A DNA stretch of 64,000 bases from Avena insularis (lineage: Eukaryota; Streptophyta; Magnoliopsida; Poales; Poaceae): the NCBI GenBank assembly GCA_023614405.1, contig CM042690.1, positions 662,540,802 through 662,604,801 of the forward strand, given 5' to 3'. The notes under the pieces are model-generated. The model was not told the DNA's origin and ran no database searches. It worked only from the letters and a program-made list of their open reading frames with translations. The stretch's first letter is position 1, and each line of letters begins with the position of its first letter. Shown piece by piece: positions 21,278 to 32,413 of the stretch. The position numbers and the translations under genes are program-made.

Positions 21278-21919
21278 TATCTCTTATTTTTCCTCCCTTA
21301 GTGAGTTCTTTTATTTCAAATCCTGCCGAGCCACAACACAATGCATTTTTATTAACGAACAGATGAAAGCTAGCCCATTCGGTCCCTCTTTAGCCTAAAA
21401 TCTTTTAATTCGACCTTTTTGGGGTCAGGGGACTGCTAAGCACAGCCCATTAAAATTTGAGAAAGGATCCCATGGAGTAAATCCTATGTAGAATAGCCAA
21501 AATCTTTTTAATTCGGCCTTTGTCCATTGCCCCCACCTCTTAAAAAACTCTGTCAACCCATGTTTTAAGAAACTACTCCATTAGGTTGCATTTTATAAAT
21601 TGAGATGCCAGGAGTGCTACCTTTTTATTTTAGAAGAGATAAACATGGACACACAAAATATTTTTAAGAAGACTAATATAGAAGTTATAGGTACTAATAA
21701 ATGTTTAATGATAACTTTTCTAGATATATATTTGGCGTAGTGGCAACACACTCAGTTTACATCTATTGAAAGTCTTGACTTCGAATCCTCTGTGCGTACA
21801 TATATGTATCATGGGTTCACATTTTTTCTTTTACCAATATTGCTTTACGGCCATGGACCCACTGCAGCGTCCCTCAAGTTTAATGGGCAGGTTTGAAAAG
21901 AAAAAGCTAAGTAGTTCTA

Positions 21920-22790
21920 CAGAGAGGCTGGCATCAGGGACCTACCAGCCAGAACATACACGGCTACATTGAGATATGTTAAGAAGGTCAAAGTAACAGA
22001 CGTGACTAAAAGAAAAAGTCCAACATAGACACATTTCTTGTATAGAGAGGTTGACATCAGGGACCCATTAGTCAGAACATTCATGGCTACTGCATCGAGT
22101 AACATTGGCAAGGGTACAATGGCGGTCACAAACCAGAGAAAATAAGACCAAGATATACATGTTTATTGTCTAGAGAGGTTGACATTAGGGCCAAGTAGCA
22201 AGACCATATATGACTATCGCATCGAGCAACGTTACCAAGGTCAAACGGCAGACGCGAACGAAAAAATGTCCAACATACACATGTTTCCTCTACAGAGGAG
22301 GCTGACATGGGGGACCCACCAACTTGAATAAACGGATGATGCATCGAGCAACAATATCAAGTTCGAAATAGGGAGGCGCGAGCGGATATAGATACTCCAT
22401 TGTACACATGTTTCTTTTAGTGAGTGGCTAACATGGGGGACCCACCAACCTGACTAAACAGCTGATGCATCGAGCAATGTTATTGAGTTCAAATCCGAAA
22501 GGCGCGACCGAGAAAAAAATTCCATCATATACACATTTCTTCTAATAAAGGCTGACATGTGGGACCCAATAGCCTGACTAAATGGCAGAAGCATCGAGCA
22601 AAGCTATGAGGTTCAGAACAGGGTAGCGCGAGTGAAAGAAAAAATTCCATCATACACACGATTCTTTTAATGAGAGGCTGACATAAGGGACCCAGAAGCC
22701 TGATTAAACGGTGGATGCATCGTTATCGAGTTCAAATTAGGGAGGCTCGACCAAAAATTATGGTCCACTAGAGACACTGATATCCGAGAC
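21920..22790 (+). repeat. ~125-bp tandem repeat array (7-8 units)
   Basis: The phrase gaggctgacatnrgggaccc recurs near 21924, 22047, 22175, 22298, 22424, 22548 and 22674, spaced 123-128 bp, with a decayed last unit near 22775. Units also share gcatcgagcaa and tacacatgtttctt. The array ends about 240 bp before a CACTA-like terminus, as expected for subterminal repeats. Confidence 0.7.
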
Positions 22791-23030
22791 CCACATGCCT
22801 CAAAAGATTTCTCTCAGTCAACATCGTGTGAGGAACCGAAAATCTTACTTCTGCCATGGGCCAGTTGAGCATCGTCCATGTTTTTAGTGGTTTCATCATA
22901 GTAGAGGGCCGCAAAAATGGAAAAAGTTTTCCATCAGCCACGGTCGAGCGAAGAAAATCATCACGGAAGAGGCGCCTTCTACGATGCTCAACGGGCCAAA
23001 GTATTGCAGATGGAGACATTTCTTGTAGCG
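22791..23030 (-). mobile_element. Second CACTA-like terminus
   Basis: It ends gacatttcttgtagcg at 23030. The complement, CGCTACAAGAAATGTC, is a CACTA terminus with one changed base (CACTACAAGAAATGTC expected). Together with the 125-bp array and perhaps the ORF fragments at 20121-20817, it may form the 3' part of one CACTA element that also received the Stowaway MITE. The 5' end was not identified. Confidence 0.5.
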
Positions 23031-23615
23031 TCTTATCATGGAGAGTGATGAGGAGACATTGGCAAAGGAGGAGAGGCGGTTGGAGGCGATTCCGACAGTG
23101 GTTTCCCCTCCAATCTTCCTCCGGTGGTGGCCAGCAGACTCTCTATTTTGGTGTTTTTGATCTCGGCCTCTGTATGTGCCGAGGACGGCCGCCAGGGGTA
23201 TGTATATAGACATTTTTAGGTCAAAACAAGTGTGTGGGTGATAGATTGAAGTGAATTGGATGGTCGAGGGCCAAAAGCGGTAGGGTGGCACGTGCACCCT
23301 GGTGGGCCACGCCACCTACCTTATTTTGGCCTTCTTGGCCCTTCTAGTGAGGTTCAAGTGCTCTAGGCCTTCCTCTTTGCGAAATATTGTCTTTACTAAA
23401 ATCCTAGCTCCGTTTGACTTTGTTTAGTTCACTAAAAAATAAAATACACAAAACAGGGTTTTCTGTACTACAGAGTTATAACCAAAATAAAGGGGATCAT
23501 TGGTAAATCCCCCAAAATCAATATAAAATATGGATATAACATTATATAAGTTTCCAATATGTGTGAATATGTATCAATAAACTACAAAGTTTACGTATGC
23601 ATTTTACATGCATCA
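23031..23615 (-). mobile_element. LTR fragment, probably Gypsy, minus strand
   Basis: On the minus strand it starts TGATGCATGTAAAATGCATA at 23615, with a palindromic beginning typical of several Triticeae LTRs. It contains promoter-like and U5-like text and is cut at 23030 by the CACTA end. At its right side it interrupts the Copia gag frame (23616 onward), so it inserted into that Copia element. The other half and the TSD were not found. Confidence 0.5.
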
Positions 23616-23850
23616 ACTATCATGAAAGTGTCATAGCGAGCTTGAAAATATACATCATATTTCTCACCCATGAAGTCTTCGAGGAAATCTCCTATTGGTT
23701 GTAGAACATAGAGAAGATTGTTCCTAGTGAGGACGTCCCTCAAGCGTTGGTACCAGTTGGTGAAGTTTGACCCATCTAGTTTAAGTTTCTCACTATTTAA
23801 GAACAGACTAAAGATGTCCTGAACATTGGAAATGGCTATGATCTATAAGG
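23616..23850 (-). pseudogene. Copia gag N-terminal fragment
   Basis: The minus-strand reading includes KLKLDGSNFTNWYQRLRDVL and NNLLYVLQPIGD, which is the conserved N-terminal Copia gag text (LDGxNFxxWxxxLRxxLxxxxLLYVL). About 75 residues remain. The frame is cut at 23616 by an inserted LTR. The leader and LTR of the same element lie to the right (23851-26226), which agrees with minus-strand orientation. Confidence 0.65.
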
Positions 23851-24895
23851 ATATTTGCAAAGACTTAGATTAAGTTCACAATACAAGTTCAAATTATAAT
23901 CAAAAAAATTATCGAGCTTCCACTAAAACTATCATCATTAAGACAGTTTTAGTGATTACATCATCTCAATTCACTAAACCATGCCGATCTTCATGGCCGA
24001 TGATATAGCTGCAAAGGTGGACATTACAATGTTGATCACATCATCTATGTGACTCATGCTCGATCTTTCGATCTCTCATGTTCTGAGGCCATATCTATAC
24101 ATGCTAGGTTCGCCAATTTAACCCAAGTGTATTTTGCTATGCAACATACCTTACACCTACGGTATGCAAATATCGATATGTCTAACACCCGATCATCACG
24201 ACGTGCTTCATAACGAAGAACTTTATTAGTGGTGCACACCGAGGGACTTTTGTTGGTATTTAATTAGGTATCATCTTATATAATGCTACCATCGAGTATC
24301 TAATACTAGCAAACAATAACATGCATAGAGGATTAACAACACATGCAGTTATAGTGATATGATATGGTCCTTCTTTGTGCGTCTTGATCTCCATCGAGCG
24401 CTTCGGCATGATCTCCATCTTGCCCACCAGTACTACGCTAAGTCCTCGATGCCATCGGTTTGTCGTCCATCGAAGCAATGACTATTACTTAGCAACAGAA
24501 AAGTAAACTAATTTACCTGAACCACCGCCATGACCATATCAAATCACACGCCCCCTACAAAATAAAGTTGGAGGCCTCTACTTTATCTTTTGCAAGTTTT
24601 ACGTGGCAGTTAGGCTTTCGTGATAGGACTGTTTCTACCTTTCGGGGCCCCTCGTTGAAAATTCCATACTAAATACAGAAAGAGAGACAGACACCTGCCA
24701 TCCACTTATATGGTATGAGGCATATGTTGAGCATGGAACCAGTCTCGTGTAAGATTCCGCGTAAGGTCGGTCCCAACCACTTCATCAAAAAGTGTCGCGA
24801 TATAAACAAGTGCACGTGAGAGGGTAACAACTATAGGATCAATGCCCACATTCATCATGTGTCCTAACCATACAAGCAATGCCATGCATAGATCA
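23851..24895 (-). other. 5' leader region of a minus-strand Copia element, probable
   Basis: About 1 kb without coding sequence lies between the gag fragment and the PBS/LTR of the Copia piece. Long untranslated leaders are normal in Angela/BARE-type elements. Part of it (about 24050-24480) may be another insertion, but no boundaries were seen. Confidence 0.35.
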
Positions 24896-24907
24896 ACTCT
24901 AATACCA
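24896..24907 (-). other. Primer-binding site of the Copia fragment (initiator tRNA-Met type)
   Basis: The plus strand reads actctaatacca. The usual Copia PBS complement is gctctgatacca, so there are two differences, both G-to-A on this strand. It abuts the LTR at 24909. Confidence 0.55.
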
Positions 24908-24908
24908 C

Positions 24909-26226
24909 TGGAGGGGTTTGTAGCAGAAAACAATATTTTTTCTTATCTAGCGCAACACCGAATGCTAGGATTTATTCAGGAGTAATGCTATAATGGAGAG
25001 AGTCTCAGTGACATACCCTTGTAGACCAAAAGCGTGATGTAGTCGTACTCGTAGCTAACCTCAATGTCACATTTCTCCTTGCACGACAATACAGGTGCCA
25101 AAAGTGGCAGCACCCCGTGGTCTCCCACACGTCTGGTGTTCCATGACGATCTTCGTTCTCCCTGATCCAGCCGGGATTGTGGAAGTAGACCTTCTGGAAC
25201 TAGGTATCCAGCAGCGTGACGACGTGTTGAAGTTGCGTCTCTCCTACGCATGTAGTTCTTTTTGGAACCACGCACACGAGATCCAATGAGAGAGAGAGAG
25301 GAAAAAATCCATAAGGAAATTGCCTTAGGAATTAATCAATTATTGTGTTTCTTTTCCCTCCCATAAGACCCTTCTCATATAGGGGAAAATGAGAGACATG
25401 TACCTCTAAGTACCGGGGTGGAACTAAAGGAAAGGGAGCAGAGGAGGCGCAAGGCAGGCGGCCGACCAGGGTGGGCCCCACGCGCCTAGCCCATGGGAGG
25501 CTGACAGTCGGGTGGGCCCCACTCCGCGCCATGCCCTAGGCGGCGGCTCGCCATGGGGCAGCTTGCCTCTTAGGACTTTCCCTCCGGGGATTGGCCCATT
25601 AAGGTGGGGTTCCCTTTAAATTTACTTTTAAATATTTATCTATTATTAATTCCAACAATTAATATAAAATAAATATTATTAAATCCCCTTTGACCCAAAA
25701 CTCCTTTTGGTTCACTCTGAACCACTTCGGATCCTCCCAGAATGGTTCTGGTTTTCTCATGGAATACTTCTGACACTCTCATCTCTTTCTTTTGGTAATC
25801 CCAATGATTCCAAAACAATCTCCAGGCATCGTAGAACCCTTAAGTGTGTTACCCTACGGTTTGGGAGCATCATAGACAAGATTGAGATGCTTCTCGGATC
25901 AATGATTATTAGTGGGATCTGGATACCCATAATGAACCATATGCATTCCATGATATCAATGTCATTTGAACCAATTCCCTTTGTTACTTTGATACCTAAC
26001 TTATCCAAGATCTGATCACTGGGATCAACATACCATGTTCGGTCTTGTTATTGACAAGTGCTGCTTAACTCGTTTCCATGATATTCCATCCTCGTGACCT
26101 AGTCACACGCTATGCAGCTTTATGGATGTAATCTCACCGAGTGGGCCTGGTGTATCTTCTTGTTGCGCGGGTGACCAAATCCCAATCTCGATGCATACAT
26201 GATAGCTGTGGGATTCGACATATTTT
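24909..26226 (-). mobile_element. 5' LTR of a minus-strand Copia (Angela/BARE-like), truncated
   Basis: On the plus strand it starts tggaggggtttgtagcag, a decayed form of the usual TGTTGGGGAACGTAGCAG end. It contains cccttaagtgtgttaccc, which also occurs with one change near 58341 in the other Copia LTR. The two run in parallel. The LTR is cut at 26226 by the LTR starting at 26227, so several hundred bases are missing. Confidence 0.6.
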
Positions 26227-27656
26227 TGATGGTTTTTATTGATAGTTTTCTTCTAGATTTGATCATTTTCTAGCTTTACCTAACGCTAATACTTCGGTAG
26301 CGAAGAAAACATGGTTTAATGTGTGTTTCAGGTGAATGTCAACAGAAGGTTTTAACAAGAGAAACACAATATTCAGGCGAAAACAAGCAAGTCTCTCTTT
26401 GCAAGCAGTCGAGGGAGCCATACAAAAGCTTTAACGAGCAACTATACGGCGGAAATATTTTTCAACCGTATAGTTCCCGCCATATAGCTGTCGCCGCCTC
26501 CGTCTTGTTAAAAGGGACAACTTTCATGAAGAGGCAAGACGTGAAATCATAACACAGCAGCCGCCATCCCATCCAGAAAGGAGAAAGAGGAGATCTGGAG
26601 GAGGAGAAGACGTTCTTCATCTTGCTCCACGATCTTCGACCTCCTAGCCATCACACCCTCATAGCCATTACTTGTACTTGAGAGAGAGAGAGAGATCTTC
26701 ACCTTGCAAGATTAGGGTTTGAGATTGTTTCTTCCTATCTTGAATTGTGTTGGATTACTTTTCTATTCTTATTATGGATCCCACGGTAATATCGAGAAGA
26801 ACTCCCTTTATTTAATTATATCGATGATGCTTTCTTCTCTCATGTGTGAGTAAGTTCCTTGGGCGTGGGAGATATAAGGGATTGGTGAGATGTTATGTGC
26901 CTCCATATATTTTCCATTAGTTTGTGATTGATTTTAATTACTATATTATGTCTGCTTGACTATTTGTGGGATGCCTAATGCTTGTTGTCCAATTAAGGGC
27001 CTAGACAACATGATGCTTTGTTCTAAATAGATAAGATCTTGTTCGCTAGCAGACCGGTGACCCCCGAGTGACACAGGGATATCAATGGGAAACTAGTTTG
27101 ACTTGAGGATAACGAGAAACCACTATGCTTATTGCATTAGTCTGATCCAAGGAGCTTAATTGCTAAGAAACCTAAAGGATCTTAATCGTCTAGTGACTGA
27201 CCATGGTTTTGGTAATAGGCTAGTAGGATTATTGAAGTTGGGATGAAATCTACCAAGAGGAGTTTCGGCTAATTATGGGTTACTCACCTACACATATATT
27301 TATAAGACTATACTTGTTACATTTATCATTCGTCCACCTGGAACAGTCACTATCACCATGAATTATATCTCCCCGCGCCTTCTTCGTCATCTGCAGAAAG
27401 CCACAAACAATCGAATCGTTCTTTACTTTTATGCTTTTTATTCCTGAAGTTTACATTTAAGTTTTATTTAAATACATGCAATTTAATCCAAATTTCATTC
27501 TTATTTCCACACTTGCAGTCAATTCACTCGAAGACCTGTGACAACTTTGAGTGCGATAGAGACTTCACTCATAAACACTTACCTTTGGGCTCCCTGTGGG
27601 GTCGATATCTATACTTTGAAACTAGCTACAAACGATATGTGCACTTGCAGACATCA
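26227..27656 (+). mobile_element. 5' LTR of a truncated Gypsy element (element F)
   Basis: It starts near TGATGGTTTTTATTGATAG and ends gcagacatca, followed 10 bases later by a tRNA-Asp-type PBS. The text includes a GC-rich block and a later region resembling U5 of related Gypsy LTRs. It inserted into the Copia LTR to its left. Only the LTR, the PBS and the start of an ORF remain before a junction near 27948. The exact start may be off by a few bases. Confidence 0.6.
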
Positions 27657-27666
27657 AGCTATTTTC

Positions 27667-27683
27667 TGGCGCCATTGCCAGGA
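27667..27683 (+). other. Primer-binding site of element F
   Basis: TGGCGCCATTGCCAGGA matches the tRNA-Asp PBS consensus with two mismatches and lies 10 bases after the LTR end. Confidence 0.6.
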
Positions 27684-27734
27684 GCTAAGCGCTAAGTGTT
27701 TGTCTCTTGACATTTCAGGTGTTACTACTACAAA

Positions 27735-27947
27735 ATGGTCTTCCTAGGAGACAAAGGTTCTACACGCTCTGGTAGGACCTATTTATCAGATTATTTTGAG
27801 CGCGTTCCTATTCAAAGGCGCAAAGAAATTATTAAAAAACTTTTAATATCAGACAAGGTTGAAGTTGAAAACCTGAGTGATTTTATGGAAATCGTGTCCA
27901 TTTACATGACAACTCCCAAGAAACATGAGAAAACTCTCAGAGAATAG
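27735..27947 (+). pseudogene. Truncated gag-start ORF of element F
   Basis: 70 residues from an ATG 78 bases after the LTR end. The start is MVFLGDKGSTRSGRTYL, followed by basic/acidic helical text. The position after the PBS argues for a gag N-terminus, but I recognise no capsid motif. The frame ends at or near the junction with minus-strand Athila-like sequence, so the stop may belong to the junction. Confidence 0.4.
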
Positions 27948-28033
27948 TTGAGCTGCTGAAATTCTTGATAGGGGATGTAGTTGAACCCCTGCTGCGGCTG
28001 ATTGGGCCATGGGTCCTAGGATCCCCCCTACTA

Positions 28034-29008
28034 CTACTGTCCCTCCCAAGCAGGGTTGTATTCCTGCTCCTGCTCCTGCTCATGCTCATGCTCATGCTCA
28101 TCCTCATCTTGCTTCTCTCCTTCTTCATCTTCCTCTTGATCAGGCTGGAATTCAGCCATGATCTCCACCACTTGATCCTTGGTGAGGATCCAGTTGTCCT
28201 TCTCCACAATCGTGAAGGCTAGTGGACAGGGCAACGAAACCTACTCAACCTATGCATCACCAAGATAACCAAACTGATATGCTCGGAGTCTCTTGTTAGC
28301 TCGGTAAACACCGAGGAAACCACAAGTAGTCAAATATTTGACATCCATAAGTTTGGACCCATCAACAGGTTGCATCACAAGTAATATAATGTTTAATGCA
28401 TGGGAAAGGTGGGTTACCAATCCACCAATGTGAATGTCACCTTTTGTATTGTTGCTCTGGTGACGAAAGTGTTGGATGAGTAGAGCCGCATGATTGGGGC
28501 TTTGTGGTGCATTGGGGAAGAGTGCCTTGGTGGTCATGGCCATGTCCGCATTGTCCATGGAATCGGTATCTCCTCTTCCCAATAGTGTATTGGCGAGGAA
28601 CAAGGCTTAGTAGCGAATTGTTGGGTTCTGAATCATGGACATCTTCTTCTGGTAGAAGTCCCTGCCACCGTTAACAAAAACAACCTCCCAAGTTTCTCCA
28701 CTTGTCACGCTATATAAATTTGTAATAGTTGACTCCCCATCGTGAGGGAAGCCAAAAGCATCACAAAATTGTTCGAAAGTTATTTCATAATGCTGCTGGT
28801 TCATGGTGAAGCTTACCGTGCATGCATTACCTTTCTCCCTATGGTCATCGTAGAAGGAGGCAAGGAACTCATAGGTGAGCTCGACGTAGGTATTGTGGCT
28901 TGCATAGGCGAGTAGTGCTAGCCTTGAATTTGCACACATGAGGTCGAAGTCCGCCCTCAGCCCTGCCGTGGCGAGAAAGCTATCATTGGCCCAACGTGTG
29001 GGCATCAT
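28034..29008 (-). pseudogene. Athila-type post-pol ORF, minus strand
   Basis: One minus-strand frame spans about 325 codons from 29008 to 28034 with a stop near 28607 and more near 28250. The first part resembles the post-pol ORF at 1230-2461 (NQQHYEITFEQFCDAFGFP compared with NHEYSLTLDQ...HFGF). The tail is highly acidic and repetitive (EDEHEHEHEQEQEQEY), from hexamer repeats near 28065-28110. I infer the 3' ORF of an Athila-lineage element whose upstream part lies beyond the Copia inserted at 29112. It shows no envelope-like signal or membrane anchor that I can defend. Confidence 0.55.
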
Positions 29009-29111
29009 CCTCCTTGATGAAACTATGGCTAACTTGGGGTTGAGATCGGCCTAGTGCCCTGAACTCTCGCCACATTGGCGCTTGCTCTTGCAAAAAATGC
29101 TACCAATTTTG

Positions 29112-29314
29112 TGTTGGGTTCGCAGCATAGAAAACAAAAAATTTCCTACGAAGAGAACTATACGCCAAGATCTATCTACTAGATACAAGCAACGGGTAGA
29201 TATACATCCATAGAGAACTTACCCTCAAAGACAACAGAGTTTTGTTAACGAGTTGGAACTCGTGGATGATGTAGTCGTACGCTTGCCGATCTCAAGATCG
29301 TGTGGAAGTCCTAG
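29112..29314 (-). repeat. Copia 3' LTR, terminal piece
   Basis: The plus strand starts tgttgggttcgcagcatag, the complement of a Copia LTR 3' end, and continues aagatctatctac, as in Angela/BARE LTRs. It stops at cctag (29310-29314), which is repeated at 57753-57757 where the LTR resumes. Confidence 0.75.
29310..29314 (+). repeat. Target-site duplication of element E (cctag)
   Basis: cctag directly precedes the E 5' LTR and recurs at 57753-57757 directly after the E 3' LTR. The two flanks join into a continuous Copia LTR. Confidence 0.75.
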
Positions 29315-30826
29315 TGATACGTCCATTTTGCATCACTATTCTATGTCATAATTCACTGTTATTTATTGATATATTTCATATTAAGAGATGATACTTATGT
29401 TATTTCATCTATTTTTGCATGGTTGATGACTTTTGGAGCATGGACCGTTGTAGTCAGGATTCTGATGGAAAAGGTGCTGTTTGGAGGCAAAATTCGTGAA
29501 GATCAGAAAATCTAGGAAAATATACGGAAATCCTATTTTTCCAGAAGACGAAGGCTGCCAGAAGAGGGATTGGAGATGGCCACAGGGGGCCCACACCACT
29601 CCCTAGCGCGGGCCACCCTAGGCCGCACCACCAGGTGGTGTGGCCGCCCTGGCCCACCTCTGGCTCTCCCCTCTGGCGTATATATTCCTCCTGAAACCCT
29701 AAGACTCGGGGGGCGACCACAGAAAGATTTCGTTGCCTCTGCGGGGCGGAAAACACCGAGAGAGAAAGATCTCTCCGGCAGACAGATTTCTGCCTGGGGA
29801 ATTCCTTCCCGGAGAGGGGAGATCGTCGCCATCAACACCACCATCAAGCTAGACTTCATCGGGATCATCATCATCATCACCACCATCATCATCAGCAGCA
29901 CCCTCATCACCATCTCCATATTGCTGTAACAATTGAGTTGAATCTTGCATTAGTTCTTAGGGGAAACTTTCCCGGTATTGATTAATCTTTGTAGTTGATG
30001 CTATTGAGTGAACCATTGAATTATTGTTTATGTTCAGATTGTTATACATCATTATTCCATCTCTGATCATGATCCATATAATGTCTTGTGAGTAGTTCGT
30101 TTTGTTCTTGAGGACATGGGAGAAGTCATGTTGTTAGTAGTGGAGTTGTGTTGAGAAAGATTCAATGGTTTGATATTTAAGTTGTGGTGTAATTATTCTA
30201 GTGGTGTCATGTGAATGTCGACTACATGACACTTCACCTATATGGGCCTAGGGGAATGCATTGTGTATTTGGCTACTAATCGTAGGGGTTGCCGGAGTGA
30301 TGAAACCCTGAACCCCCGTTAGGAAACCATTGCACAAGGGACGTAAGGGTCTTAGAGTTTAAAGCTGTGGTTAGGTTTCTACCTTAATTACTTTCTTGTA
30401 CTTACGGATGTTTGCAAGGGGTATAATCACAAGTATGTATTAGTCCTAGGAAGGTCGGTACATTAGCACAGGTTCACCCACACAACACTTAGCAAGCTAA
30501 AGAAGATTAATCAACTATATGAAGCGAAAGCACTTGACAGTATTCCCATGTGTCCTCGAGAACGTTTGGTCATCTTAAGTAATACAACCGGCGTGTCCTT
30601 TGCTGCATAAAGGATTGGGCCACTTGCTGCATTTATTCCTACTGTCTTTTATTTACTCATACTTTATTTACTTGCATTATCAGAAACCCCTAAAAATCTG
30701 TTTGCTAAGTATTTGCAGAGAATTCCTGATCCATACCACTAGCCAGGACCTTCTACTCCTCGTTGGGTTCGACACTCTTACTTATCGAAAATACTGCAAT
30801 ACACCCCCTATACTTGTGGGTCATCA
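29315..30826 (+). repeat. 5' LTR of element E
   Basis: 1512 bp, TGATACGTCCATTTTGCATC to tgtgggtcatca. It holds a GC-rich inverted repeat (29592-29600 with 29634-29642), a TATA box at 29679-29686 and gaaaccctaagactcgg near the likely transcription start. The 3' LTR matches its first ~1150 bp. Confidence 0.88.
29679..29686 (+). promoter_or_regulatory. TATA box of the element E 5' LTR
   Basis: tatatatt, 37 bases after the right arm of the U3 inverted repeat. The 3' LTR has it at 56981-56988 with the same spacing. Confidence 0.6.
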
Positions 30827-30837
30827 AGACTATTTTC

Positions 30838-30855
30838 TGGCACCGTTGCCGGGGA
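30838..30855 (+). other. Primer-binding site of element E (tRNA-Asp type)
   Basis: TGGCACCGTTGCCGGGGA lies 11 bases after the LTR end, with one mismatch to the tRNA-Asp complement. Confidence 0.75.
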
Positions 30856-30940
30856 GTGAAGCGCTATTGGAGAGTGGAACTGGTAAAGGAAACCTCTAAT
30901 GTGAGTATTGTTTACTTCTGTTAGTTGCTTTATTTTTGTT

Positions 30941-31861
30941 ATGGATAATTCCCTGAGTTTCTTATTTGGCAATTCTACTACCACTGCTAAGATAGTAGAC
31001 GAACCACCACCTACTGAGAATGATGCTTTTAAAATACCTACAAGAATTATTGATCATGTTATGGATAACTACTATGTTGGGGATGGAACTGCCCATCCCG
31101 GTGATCATTTACTCTTTATACACGAATTATGCGGGTTGTTCAAGTGTGCATGTATTACTACAGATCAAGTTAAGAAGAAGTTATTCTCATTATTACTGAA
31201 AGGAAGAGCTGAGGAATGGTATAAGCTGCTGAAGAATGGTCTAGCTCTTGAATGGGAGGAAATAGTACCTCTCTTTTACTCAAAGTTTTATCCTCCTAGT
31301 GTGATTCATAAAGATCGGAATCAAATATACAACTTTTGGCATCTTGATGGAGAGAGTACAGCTCAAGCTTGGGGGAGATTAAAGTTACTAATCCTCAAAT
31401 GTCCCATTCATGAGCTCCCCAACAATATTATTATCAATATCTTTTATGCAAGGCTCCCTCTACATGATAAGGATTTATTGGATGCTTCTTGTGCTGGATC
31501 ATTCACCCGCATGGAAGAAGAAGCTAAATGGGACCTTCTAGACCGTATTCAAGATAATGCTAAAGCTTGGGAGAATGACAAAGGAAGAAAGTCAGGTATA
31601 AATTATGATTATGAATGCATTGAATCTTTTATGGGAACTGATGACTTTCAAAATATTAGCAATGCTTATGGTCTTGATTTACAAGTTATTACAAACTGTT
31701 TTAAGGCTTTTGCTTCTTATATTGAAATTCCAAAAAGGGGATGGAACAAGTACCATGCACCTTATAAAGATATTGTTGACTGTGTTCCCGTTGGGAGTGC
31801 TGAGTATTGCACTATTGATCACATCTTACCTGAACCTTATATCGAGAAGATTCCCTTCTGA
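30941..31861 (+). CDS. Gag of element E
   Basis: About 306 residues from the ATG at 30941 (MDNSLSFLFGN). An earlier in-frame ATG at 30908 is less likely because related starts look like MDN. The capsid domain shows KGRAEEWYKLL, SKFYPPSV and ESTAQAWGRLK, the Retrotrans_gag pattern. The remainder is short, with no visible CCHC knuckle. The frame is intact up to a TGA at 31859-31861. The protease follows after 21 bases in a different frame, so the ancestral gag-pol was probably continuous and is now broken. Confidence 0.75.
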   Translation: MDNSLSFLFGNSTTTAKIVDEPPPTENDAFKIPTRIIDHVMDNYYVGDGTAHPGDHLLFIHELCGLFKCACITTDQVKKKLFSLLLKGRAEEWYKLLKNGLALEWEEIVPLFYSKFYPPSVIHKDRNQIYNFWHLDGESTAQAWGRLKLLILKCPIHELPNNIIINIFYARLPLHDKDLLDASCAGSFTRMEEEAKWDLLDRIQDNAKAWENDKGRKSGINYDYECIESFMGTDDFQNISNAYGLDLQVITNCFKAFASYIEIPKRGWNKYHAPYKDIVDCVPVGSAEYCTIDHILPEPYIEKIPF

Positions 31862-31882
31862 GATAAGGTAAAGGATCATCCT

Positions 31883-32413
31883 ATGATAACTAGTGTAATC
31901 ACTAAAAGTGAAAAGAGAACTGTAAAACCTGATGAACAAATAAACGTTGAACCTGTGGTAGCAATTGTGAAAGACCTTGTCACTAAAAGCATAGAAGATG
32001 GACACATTGTCTTTTGTGAGAATGCTTCTAATATTGTTTCACATCCTAATAGAACTAAAAAGGCTAGTGTCCCTGTGCTTTCCGTTAGAATTGGTGATCA
32101 TTGCTATTATGGTTTATGTGATATTGGTGCAAGTTCCAGTGTTATTCCTTATGAGCTTTACAGAGAAATTATGCATGAAATCAGTCCCTGCGAATTGGAA
32201 GAGATTGATGTGGTTATTCACCTTGCTAATAGAGAGACCATCTCTCCAATTGGTATTGTACGAGATGTGGAAGTTCTTTGTGGTAAGATTAAGTATCCTG
32301 CTGATTTTCTAGTACTTGGTTCAACTGCTAGTAAAACTTATCCTATCATTTTTGGTAGACCTTTTTTGAGTACTTGTGGAGCTATTATAGATTGCAAGGG
32401 GAGAAAATCTTGA
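31883..32413 (+). CDS. Aspartic protease region of element E
   Basis: 176 residues. The active-site text CDIGASSSVIPYE (near residue 78) is the standard Gypsy D-x-G-A-S form, and FGRPFLSTCGAIID closes the fold near residue 160. The frame ends at IIDCKGRKS with a TGA at 32411-32413. The next frame (from 32374) carries the continuation, so a single-base frameshift separates protease from the pre-RT linker. Confidence 0.75.
   Translation: MITSVITKSEKRTVKPDEQINVEPVVAIVKDLVTKSIEDGHIVFCENASNIVSHPNRTKKASVPVLSVRIGDHCYYGLCDIGASSSVIPYELYREIMHEISPCELEEIDVVIHLANRETISPIGIVRDVEVLCGKIKYPADFLVLGSTASKTYPIIFGRPFLSTCGAIIDCKGRKS

Noticed and set aside
29533..29929. Overlapping long ORFs on both strands in the U3/R region of the E LTRs (also 56782-57243)
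   Set aside because: They are in LTR promoter/leader DNA, are mirrored on both strands and repeat in both LTRs. They are open by composition only.
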